Shown here in pieces: positions 1 through 4,495 of a DNA stretch of 7,372 nt. The stretch comes from Chloroflexota bacterium (GTDB lineage Bacteria > Chloroflexota > Dehalococcoidia > SZUA-161), in NCBI GenBank assembly GCA_016865955.1, contig VGNW01000108.1, positions 1-7,372 on the forward strand, in the 5' to 3' direction. The position numbers and the translations under genes were made by a program. Numbering within the stretch: position 1 is the first letter of the stretch; each line of letters opens with the position of its first letter. The notes under the pieces were generated by a model that saw nothing but the letters and a program-made list of their open reading frames with translations, had not been told where the DNA came from and searched no databases.

Positions 1-507
1 CGTCTCAATCCACGGACCCATTGGAGCGAAGGTGTCATAACTCTTAGCCCGCGTCCATTGAACATCGTCTCTCTGGTTGACCCGTTCCGAGACATCGTTG
101 AAGCAGGTATATCCCAGCATGTAATCGTTGACACGTTCTTTCGGCACATCTTTAGCCTTTTTGCCGATAACGACGCCCAGCTCGCCCTCGTAATCAACGC
201 GCTTCCAGTTGCGCGGCAGCACGATTTTGTCATCCGGTCCTATGACAGCAGTGGAAGGTTTCAAAAAAATGAGCGGTACCGGCGGTACAGGCAACCCGGT
301 TTCCTCAGCGTGGGAGCGGTAATTCAAACCTATAGCTACAATTTTGGAAGGATAGCACGGCGCAAGCAACCTCACTTCATCGCGCTCACAGGTGCTGCCA
401 TCGAACTCAATCCGTAAGAACGGGCTGCCTCGAAGGCAGTGTACTGTGTTATCCTTCAAAACCCCATATCTGACCTTCCTATGGGCAAGAAAACGGACTA
501 TCTTCAA
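1..507 (-). CDS. Fumarylacetoacetate hydrolase (FAH) family protein, 3' end cut by window edge
   Basis: The minus strand from 507 to the window edge is open for 169 codons and encodes the N-terminal part of an FAH-family enzyme. These are metal-dependent cytoplasmic hydrolases, decarboxylases or isomerases acting on beta-diketo or 2-oxo acids in aromatic and related catabolism. Residues 1-50 form the small N-terminal domain. The catalytic domain then begins with GLNYRSHAEE (60-69), FLKPSTAVIG (81-90) and VDYEGELGVVIGK (104-116). Family metal ligands are visible as E107, E109 and D138 (CFNDVS), followed by QWTRAKSYDTFAPMGPW. The start is TTG at 507: AGGAGG lies at 518-513 with a 5-nt spacer, and the family's usual N-terminus begins there. 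Typical members have about 250-280 residues, so roughly the last third is outside the window. The family is secure; the substrate cannot be told from sequence. Confidence 0.93.
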   Translation of the reverse strand, partial: MKIVRFLAHRKVRYGVLKDNTVHCLRGSPFLRIEFDGSTCERDEVRLLAPCYPSKIVAIGLNYRSHAEETGLPVPPVPLIFLKPSTAVIGPDDKIVLPRNWKRVDYEGELGVVIGKKAKDVPKERVNDYMLGYTCFNDVSERVNQRDDVQWTRAKSYDTFAPMGPWIET

Positions 508-528
508 ATCAGCCTCCTGACTCCAGAT

Positions 529-558
529 ATTATAAAACATATTTGCCCCTATTGTTCC
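529..558 (-). promoter_or_regulatory. Promoter of the FAH-family gene
   Basis: On the minus strand a perfect TATAAT lies at 534-529. An 18-bp spacer separates it from GGAACA (558-553), which matches the -35 consensus only in its last three bases. Transcription would begin near 522, leaving a leader of about 15 nt that holds little more than the AGGAGG ribosome binding site. The -10 is strong and the -35 weak, so an activator may help; the dyad at 612-629 is one candidate site. Confidence 0.5.
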
Positions 559-611
559 AGACCATGTTTGAGACAATTGGAAGTTCATCCCGCGCAAAAA
601 CGCTGCCTCTC

Positions 612-629
612 CTAGGTATATTTACCTAG
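612..629. promoter_or_regulatory. Perfect dyad CTAGGTA-N4-TACCTAG, candidate operator
   Basis: Seven bases are repeated in exact inverted orientation around a 4-nt spacer (TATT). This is the size and symmetry expected for a dimeric helix-turn-helix regulator; NarL/FixJ-type regulators are known to use short dyads of this kind. No T-tract follows on either strand, so it does not look like a terminator. It sits about 54 bp upstream of the FAH gene's -35 and about 100 bp upstream of the rightward -35, so it could serve either gene. The regulator is unknown, and neither response regulator encoded here is of the NarL type. Confidence 0.4.
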
Positions 630-727
630 ACCGTATCGTACCAAAGCCAGGCACAACTGCCCAGGATTCAGCCCTGTCAACAGGCGTTTTTGGAATCGGA
701 GAACAGGCATTACAGCGGAAGTCAGGG

Positions 728-756
728 TTGACAGTATGGTGATAAGCTGATAGTGG
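728..756 (+). promoter_or_regulatory. Candidate promoter for the microprotein/kinase cluster
   Basis: A perfect -35 TTGACA (728-733) is followed after 17 bp by TAGTGG (751-756), a poor -10. The spacer ends in GCTGA, giving GCTGATAG at the -10. The better lipoprotein promoter at 4395-4423 has the same arrangement (TTGACT, 17 bp, GCTGATAGGAT). This resemblance is the main reason for the call. The leader to the first ATG at 807 would be about 40-45 nt. Confidence 0.4.
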
Positions 757-806
757 CTGAGGGGAGAAAGGCTCAAAGGTCAGTAAAACAAAGGAGGTAA
801 ACGAAA

Positions 807-968
807 ATGGAGTGGACAATCATCGTAGCGCTGGTCATCGCGATACCCGTAATCCTTTTCCCGGTAGCCTATGTGGGATACCTCACCATCGGCGGCGCTC
901 TGGCGGCTGTCCGCGGTGAGAAGAAGGTCACCGAGAAAGTGAAAAGGGTTCACGTCGCCGCGAAATAA
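807..968 (+). CDS. Single-span membrane microprotein, first of a tandem paralogous pair (53 aa)
   Basis: This short gene starts at ATG 807 behind AAAGGAGGT (790-798), a near-perfect anti-16S match. Residues 4-28 are strongly hydrophobic and form one membrane span with two internal prolines (IPVILFP, 13-19). The tail from R36 is basic and rich in lysine and valine, so the likely topology is N-out, C-in. Aligned without gaps to the next gene it shares 15 of the first 36 residues. The common pattern is IPxIxxPxAxVxYL, then G30, L32 and R36. I recognise no named family. Position immediately upstream of a sensor kinase suggests a membrane accessory or regulatory peptide, but that is inference. The strong ribosome binding site, a natural stop and conservation with its neighbour make it a real gene despite its size. 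Confidence 0.82.
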   Translation: MEWTIIVALVIAIPVILFPVAYVGYLTIGGALAAVRGEKKVTEKVKRVHVAAK

Positions 969-1021
969 ACAAACAGAGATAACAAATAAATTGAGAATAA
1001 TAAACGAAAGGAGATACTAAG

Positions 1022-1186
1022 ATGCAACTGGCGATAATTCTGGGAGTGGTTCTGGGAATACCTCTAATAGTTCTGCCAATAGCCTTCGTGTGGTATCTGA
1101 ACGTCAGCGGATTGCTTCAGGTCATCCGGGATGCCCGTCAGAGGGCTAAGAGACGCGCCAGCATCGCAGAGAAGCAGGTCGCTTAG
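1022..1186 (+). CDS. Single-span membrane microprotein, second of the pair (54 aa)
   Basis: The start is ATG 1022 with AAAGGAG at 1007-1013. The gene follows the first microprotein by 53 bp in the same direction. Residues 3-27 form one hydrophobic span carrying the same prolines (IPLIVLP, 13-19) and the same FVWYL/YVGYL end. The tail after R36 is strongly basic (ARQRAKRR) and ends in a helical stretch, again predicting a cytoplasmic C-terminus. The pair is clearly duplicated, yet the two tails have diverged, suggesting different cytoplasmic partners or two non-identical subunits. The function is unknown; the kinase gene begins about 66 bp downstream in the most extended reading. The two proteins could form a hetero-oligomer in the membrane, though nothing in the sequence proves it. 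Confidence 0.82.
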   Translation: MQLAIILGVVLGIPLIVLPIAFVWYLNVSGLLQVIRDARQRAKRRASIAEKQVA

Positions 1187-1252
1187 CTAATCCGGGCAGT
1201 CCATAATGAATGCCTTAGAAGCATAAAAAGGCAGGTGAATTGAAGGGTAAAT

Positions 1253-2851
1253 TTGCTTGACATGTACAGCGGCGTGGGGTACTCTGCTAAGCGAGATTTG
1301 TTCGCCAAAGGTGGAGGCGAAAATGGAGAAAGGACAGAGTTGCAGGCCCCTGCTGCTGATAAAAAAGCCCGGATAAATTCAGTCGCTTCTTCCCGCAAGG
1401 AAGGGGCTTCTGTTTTTTCCAGAGCTAATCTTTATTATGCTTTCGTACTGCTCGCCTTATTTACGCTCTGCTCTCTGCTCTACTATTTCGGCGAACTGGT
1501 AGACCAAGCCGGCTGGGCATCCCTGCGCAAGGCATTTTTCTATGGCGTGCACGATGCACAGCGCCTCTTTTTTCTCGCCCCCATAATCTACGCAGGTTAC
1601 TTCTTCAGGGTCAGGGGCGCGATAATCGTAACCTTCGCCGCCTTTATAGTCTTCCTGCCCCGAGCCTTATTTATATCCGAATTCCCCGACCCGCTTCTGA
1701 GGCCATCACTTTTTGCCATTGGCGCAGTTGTTATGGGCATCCTCACAGGAATGATACGCAATCAGTCTGAAGAGCGCAGATTGCTTGTGGAAGTAATAAA
1801 AGCTGAAAAGGAAGCGCTGATAGGTATTCTGGAGGGCATGAACGACGGTGTCTGCATAGTCGGCCCCGACTACAAAATACGCTTCATGAACCAGAGCATG
1901 GTCAGGGATTTCGGTCAGGGCACCGGTCTGCGATGCTACGAATTCTTGCACAATTTTGATGAGCCCTGCGAACGAATCTGCAAACTGCCCCCGGTATTGA
2001 AAGGAGAGACCCACAGATGGGATTACACCTTGCCCAGCGGCAAGACTTTCGAAGTGGTTGCCTCTCCCTTCGTCGATTTCGACGGCACGGTCTGCCAGAT
2101 TTCCACCTTCCGAAATATCACCGAACGTAAAAAGGTCGAACAGGAACTGATTGAAATCAATCAGCTTAAGTCAGACCTGCTCTCCAATGTTTCCCACGAG
2201 CTTAAATCGCCGCTTACCTCGATAAAGGGGATAATCAGCAGCCTTCTCCAGAAAGATATCTCGCTGGATGAGAGCACCAAGGAAATGTTCTTAAAAGGTA
2301 TCAGTGAAGAGGTAGATAGACTGGCGAGCCTGGTTACCAATCTGCTCAATATGAGCAAGCTCGATGCCGGCGTCTGGAAACCCGAGAAGGAGCTGTGTTC
2401 CGTATCGGACATAATTCAGGATGTGATTCGCCAGCAAAAATGGGTACATAAGACTCATGTTTTTGAGACTGGACTAGCCCCCAATTTGCCGGAGGTATAC
2501 GCAGACTATAACCAGATAAGACAGGTGCTGCTCAACCTGGTGGAAAACGCAGCCGCCTATTCCGCTGAAGGGACAAAAATTACAATAAAAGCCGGGGTTG
2601 CAGATGGTATGATACAGGTGAGCGTTTCCGACCAGGGCTCCGGCATACCTAAAGAGGAACTGGAAAAGATTTTCGAGAAATTCTATCGCGGCAGCCAGAG
2701 ACGGCAACGGCCCGGAGGCACCGGGCTGGGACTGGCTATCAGTAAAGCCATAATCCAGAATCACAACGGCAAAATCTGGGCGGAAAGCGAAATCGGGCGC
2801 GGCTCTACATTGAACTTCACCCTGCCTCTGGCAAGAAAAGCCAGCAGATAA
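1253..2851 (+). CDS. Membrane-bound PAS sensor histidine kinase
   Basis: This is a sensor kinase that autophosphorylates on histidine and passes phosphate to a response regulator, most likely the next gene. In the 532-residue reading, about 57 hydrophilic residues precede four membrane spans (about 61-79, 104-120, 122-140, 150-168). A short helical linker leads to a PAS domain (about 185-290) with a Cys cluster C228/C239/C243. The kinase core has H-box SHELKSP with H315, N-box NLVENAAAYS (N432), G1 DQGSGI (D460), F-box FEKFYRG and G2 GGTGLGL (488-494). All catalytic motifs are intact. It ends 7 bp before the regulator, implying translational coupling. The start is uncertain: TTG 1253 has AAGGG 5 nt upstream but overlaps a promoter, TTG 1340 has AGGA 5 nt upstream, and a better-placed ATG at 1323 is in another frame. 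The signal sensed is unknown. Confidence 0.93.
   Translation: MLDMYSGVGYSAKRDLFAKGGGENGERTELQAPAADKKARINSVASSRKEGASVFSRANLYYAFVLLALFTLCSLLYYFGELVDQAGWASLRKAFFYGVHDAQRLFFLAPIIYAGYFFRVRGAIIVTFAAFIVFLPRALFISEFPDPLLRPSLFAIGAVVMGILTGMIRNQSEERRLLVEVIKAEKEALIGILEGMNDGVCIVGPDYKIRFMNQSMVRDFGQGTGLRCYEFLHNFDEPCERICKLPPVLKGETHRWDYTLPSGKTFEVVASPFVDFDGTVCQISTFRNITERKKVEQELIEINQLKSDLLSNVSHELKSPLTSIKGIISSLLQKDISLDESTKEMFLKGISEEVDRLASLVTNLLNMSKLDAGVWKPEKELCSVSDIIQDVIRQQKWVHKTHVFETGLAPNLPEVYADYNQIRQVLLNLVENAAAYSAEGTKITIKAGVADGMIQVSVSDQGSGIPKEELEKIFEKFYRGSQRRQRPGGTGLGLAISKAIIQNHNGKIWAESEIGRGSTLNFTLPLARKASR
1257..1285 (+). promoter_or_regulatory. Internal promoter in front of or within the kinase 5' end
   Basis: A perfect TTGACA (1257-1262) is followed at 17 bp by TACTCT (1280-1285), which keeps the three most important -10 bases (T1, A2, T6). 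A transcript would start near 1292. If it is used, the TTG at 1253 cannot be the start codon on that transcript, and translation would have to begin at ATG 1323 (other frame) or TTG 1340. Confidence 0.45.
1323..1376 (+). other. 17-codon ORF with strong RBS, out of frame with the kinase; possible true entry to it
   Basis: ATG 1323 has GGAGG at 1313-1317 with a 5-nt spacer, a better initiation site than any in-frame start of the kinase. It opens a 17-residue frame (MEKGQSCRPLLLIKKPG) that stops at TAA 1374-1376. Codons 13-15 read ATA AAA AAG, which contain a slippery heptamer. A -1 shift there would continue as KKARINSVASS in the kinase frame. It may be a leader peptide, the 5' end of the kinase joined by frameshifting, the relic of a one-base deletion, or chance. 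Confidence 0.4.
1361..1367 (+). other. A_AAA_AAG heptamer, candidate -1 frameshift site or homopolymer indel
   Basis: Six A residues followed by G form the heptamer known from dnaX-type -1 frameshifting. Its phase is correct for ribosomes starting at ATG 1323: the zero-frame codons are AAA (1362) and AAG (1365), and after a -1 slip the next codon is GCC at 1367, in the kinase frame. Downstream, GCCC (1367-1370) can pair with GGGC (1404-1407), and CTTCC/GGAAG can pair inside that loop. This structure is weak and begins at once after the heptamer, closer than the usual 5-9 nt. One missing A in the run would give the same picture. Confidence 0.35.
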
Positions 2852-2858
2852 TAGAAAA

Positions 2859-3554
2859 ATGGCTAAGAAAACGAAAGTACTGGTGGTCGACGACGAGCCG
2901 AAGATTCGTATGTTCATCCGTGCCAATCTGGAAGCACGCGGATACGAGGTCCATCTCGGTCAGGACGGGGCTGAAGCTGTGGATATGGCAGCACGCTTGA
3001 TGCCCGATGTGATCGTACTCGACGTAAACATGCCCCGCATGGACGGAATCGAAGCCTGCAAACGCATACGTGAGTGGTCGAACGTCCCCATCATTATTCT
3101 GAGCGTAAGGGAAGATGAAAAAGACAAGGTAAGAGCTTTGAACGAGGGCGCGGACGATTATGTGACCAAGCCCTTCGGCATTGAGGAGCTTCTCGCCCGG
3201 ATTCGCGTTGCGCTGAGACATGCAGGTACAACAACGACTGCCACGACTCCCGTTTTCACGGCTGGCGACCTCGAAATTGACCTGTCCAGGCGCATAGTCA
3301 AACTGCGCGGCAAGGTAATTAAGCTCACACGCACGGAATACGAGCTGTTAGCCTATCTCGCTAATAATCACGGCAAGGTACTGACCCACAAAGACCTGCT
3401 GAACAATGTGTGGGGTCCTGAATATGGGAATGAAGCCGAATATGTGCGCGTATTCGTCAATCAGCTCAGGCACAAAATAGAGGACGACCCCTCGAACCCT
3501 CAATATATCCTCACTGAGCCCCGCGTGGGCTACCGTTTCGTCAAGCCAAGTTAA
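2859..3554 (+). CDS. OmpR/KdpE-like response regulator, DNA-binding
   Basis: This 231-residue transcription factor has a receiver domain (1-122) and an OmpR-type winged helix (about 133-230). Receiver residues are all present: D11/D12 acidic pocket, phosphoacceptor D55 (VLDVNMP), S82 switch and K104 (TKPF). The effector domain carries LTRTEYELLAYLANN, VLTHKDLLNNVWGPEYG, VRVFVNQLRHKIEDDP and the wing LTEPRVGYRF, closest to KdpE among well-known regulators. No potassium transport genes (kdpFABC) are in this window, so a potassium role should not be assumed. ATG 2859 lies 7 bp after the kinase stop with only a poor ribosome binding site, which fits translational coupling. It is very probably the cognate partner of the kinase. 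The tandem direct repeats just downstream (3571-3610) are a plausible target. Confidence 0.95.
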   Translation: MAKKTKVLVVDDEPKIRMFIRANLEARGYEVHLGQDGAEAVDMAARLMPDVIVLDVNMPRMDGIEACKRIREWSNVPIIILSVREDEKDKVRALNEGADDYVTKPFGIEELLARIRVALRHAGTTTTATTPVFTAGDLEIDLSRRIVKLRGKVIKLTRTEYELLAYLANNHGKVLTHKDLLNNVWGPEYGNEAEYVRVFVNQLRHKIEDDPSNPQYILTEPRVGYRFVKPS

Positions 3555-3570
3555 CGAATCAAGCTGTCCA

Positions 3571-3610
3571 AATCTTTATAAAATCTTTATAACTTTCCCG
3601 CCATCTTTAT
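3571..3610 (+). promoter_or_regulatory. Tandem direct repeats AATCTTTATA, likely response-regulator binding site
   Basis: AATCTTTATA occurs at 3571-3580 and again at 3582-3591, exactly 11 bp apart. A third partial copy, ATCTTTAT (3603-3610), lies 20 bp further on. Adjacent direct repeats spaced about one helical turn apart are the known binding layout of OmpR/PhoB/KdpE-type regulators. The block lies between the regulator's stop and the PLDc_N-like gene, about 60-100 bp before that gene's ATG. TATAAA and TATAAC within the repeats could also act as -10 elements, but I see no matching -35, as expected if an activator replaces it. Confidence 0.55.
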
Positions 3611-3672
3611 GCCTTCCTTAAACCCTCTCCCTCATAATGCAATCGAGCGGGCAACAAAGAAGGAGGAGAAAG

Positions 3673-3909
3673 ATGGACCTGGAGATGATTCTGAAGATAG
3701 TTCTGTTAGGACTGGTGCACTGGGCACTGGTTCCGATAGCGCTTGGGCATCTATTCCAGAGACAGGGAGCCCTGGGGCGTATGAAGGGCGTATGGGCTCT
3801 GTCTATTCTCTTTGTTACCTGCGCAGGCCCGCTGTTCTACCTGATACTGCATGAACTTATGCCTCAGCCTCAGACCCAGCCTGAAGCCAGAAGCTACTGG
3901 GACGAGTAG
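3673..3909 (+). CDS. Small two-TM membrane protein resembling the PLDc_N domain (78 aa)
   Basis: ATG 3673 is chosen because AGGAGG (3661-3666) lies 6 nt upstream; in-frame sequence further upstream has no such site. Residues about 5-25 and 40-60 are membrane spans, joined by a short basic loop (HLFQRQGALGRMKG). The second span reads VWALSILFVTCAGPLFYLIL, which resembles the W...GPxxYL pattern of the PLDc_N domain (phospholipase D-nuclease N-terminal). That domain is often found alone in small membrane proteins of unknown role, and no phospholipase catalytic HKD motif is present. The tail is proline/glutamine-rich (PQPQTQPEARSYWDE). The gene lies between two response regulators and 22 bp before the second, so the two are probably co-transcribed. 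A role as membrane target or partner of the signalling system is inference. Confidence 0.83.
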   Translation: MDLEMILKIVLLGLVHWALVPIALGHLFQRQGALGRMKGVWALSILFVTCAGPLFYLILHELMPQPQTQPEARSYWDE

Positions 3910-3931
3910 AGAGCAGAGACAGGAATCTAAG

Positions 3932-4312
3932 ATGGGTAAAAAAATCCTGATTGTCGATGACAACTCTATTCTGGCGAAGACCATAGACATATGCCTGAGC
4001 AAGAAGGGGCACGATGTAAAGGTCTTCAACAGCGGCGCTGAAGCTGTGAAGTATATCTTCGAAGAGAGGCCTGATTCCATAGTCCTGGATATCAAATTGC
4101 CCGATTGCAGTGGCTGGTTCATCGCCGAGGTACTGGAGAAACTCGAATGGGCTAAGGAAGTGCCGCTTATTGTAACATCGGTTCTGGACCCGGACGGGCA
4201 TAAAGTTGCCACTATTAAGCCTTATGCCTACATCCAGAAGCCTTTTGATATGGGATATTTGTTGCAAACTGTGGAACAAAGCTTGAGCCAGAGAGAGGCT
4301 GTGGCAAGCTGA
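3932..4312 (+). CDS. Single-domain response regulator (CheY/Spo0F-like receiver)
   Basis: This 126-residue protein consists of one receiver domain and nothing else. D9/D10 form the acidic pocket, D53 (VLDIKLPD) accepts phosphate, T82 is the switch residue and K103 (QKPF) completes the site. With no output domain it must act through protein contact, as a phosphorelay intermediate, a phosphate sink or a regulator of another protein. ATG 3932 is preferred over ATG 3851 because AGGAA (3921-3925) sits 6 nt upstream, the receiver fold begins at once (MGKKILIVDD), and the longer reading would overlap the preceding gene by 59 bp. It is the last gene before the terminator at 4342. A likely phosphodonor is the kinase of this cluster, though a kinase elsewhere is possible. 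Confidence 0.93.
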   Translation: MGKKILIVDDNSILAKTIDICLSKKGHDVKVFNSGAEAVKYIFEERPDSIVLDIKLPDCSGWFIAEVLEKLEWAKEVPLIVTSVLDPDGHKVATIKPYAYIQKPFDMGYLLQTVEQSLSQREAVAS

Positions 4313-4341
4313 TAGGGCTAATCCAAAGCTGGCTGTCGCAG

Positions 4342-4370
4342 AGCCCCCGATTGTCCAATCGGGGGCTTTT
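4342..4370 (+). terminator. Strong intrinsic terminator of the signalling cluster
   Basis: AGCCCCCGATTG (4342-4353) pairs perfectly with CAATCGGGGGCT (4356-4367). Allowing a realistic loop, the stem is about 11 bp and very GC-rich. It runs directly into TTTT (4367-4370). It lies 30 bp after the receiver gene's stop and separates the cluster from the lipoprotein gene. Confidence 0.92.
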
Positions 4371-4394
4371 CATGTCCCTTTCCGCCCAAAAACG

Positions 4395-4423
4395 TTGACT
4401 TATCCCACAAGCGCTGATAGGAT
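4395..4423 (+). promoter_or_regulatory. Sigma70-type promoter of the beta-propeller lipoprotein
   Basis: TTGACT (4395-4400) is followed after 17 bp by TAGGAT (4418-4423), a good match to both consensus hexamers at ideal spacing. Transcription would begin near 4430, leaving a leader of about 65 nt that contains the long-range stem at 4431-4471. It stands directly after the upstream terminator, so the lipoprotein gene is an independent unit. Confidence 0.72.
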
Positions 4424-4430
4424 TTTGAAA

Positions 4431-4471
4431 GCACCGATTATCCTTGAATCAGAGGGCTTTTCATTCGGTGC
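4431..4471 (+). other. Stem in the lipoprotein gene leader (GCACCGA/TCGGTGC)
   Basis: GCACCGA (4431-4437) and TCGGTGC (4465-4471) are perfect inverted copies enclosing 27 nt. The first arm begins almost at the predicted transcript start, so the stem would cap the mRNA 5' end and close about 12 nt before GAGG (4484-4487). It could stabilise the mRNA. I recognise no known riboswitch core in it. Confidence 0.35.
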
Positions 4472-4495
4472 AATTGCTATTATGAGGTTCCAGAT

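Larger units (their letters stand above)
508..806. other. Divergent intergenic region
   Basis: About 300 bp separate the leftward FAH-family gene from the rightward signalling cluster. The region holds the leftward promoter (529-558), a perfect inverted repeat (612-629), a candidate rightward promoter (728-756) and the ribosome binding site of the first microprotein (AAAGGAGGT at 790-798). I see no convincing gene in it: the minus-strand open frame at 622-819 has no ribosome binding site or recognisable domain and would overlap the microprotein start. Confidence 0.6.

Noticed and set aside
58..417. Plus-strand 119-codon open frame
   Set aside because: It is the antisense shadow of the FAH-family gene, whose minus-strand translation carries clear family motifs and a ribosome binding site.
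671..691. Short hairpin CCTGT-CA-ACAGG followed by GTTTTT, terminator-like
   Set aside because: The stem is at most five pairs with a two-base loop, and no plus-strand gene ends there.
622..819. Minus-strand 65-codon open frame in the divergent region
   Set aside because: Low-complexity S/F/P-rich translation, no ribosome binding site or domain, and it overlaps the promoter and start of the first microprotein.
1365..1418. AAGCCC...GGGCTT followed by TTTTTT: attenuator-style terminator after the 17-codon leader
   Set aside because: The outer stem is only six pairs with a loop over 30 nt and two bases before the T-tract. Re-initiation after it would remove the first membrane span of the kinase. 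Kept only as a possible frameshift-associated structure.
2859..3554. Calling the kinase/regulator pair KdpDE
   Set aside because: The regulator is KdpE-like, but the kinase lacks the KdpD N-terminal and USP domains, carries a PAS domain instead, and no kdpFABC genes are present in the window.
3609..3854. Plus-strand 81-codon frame overlapping the PLDc_N-like gene
   Set aside because: Different frame, hydrophilic low-complexity translation, no ribosome binding site; it shadows the real gene with AGGAGG.
3851..3931. Upstream ATG 3851 as start of the single-domain receiver
   Set aside because: It would overlap the preceding gene by 59 bp, has no good ribosome binding site, and adds 27 residues not part of the receiver fold.
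4431..4495. Riboswitch in the lipoprotein leader
   Set aside because: Only one simple stem is visible and none of the conserved cores of common riboswitch classes could be recognised.
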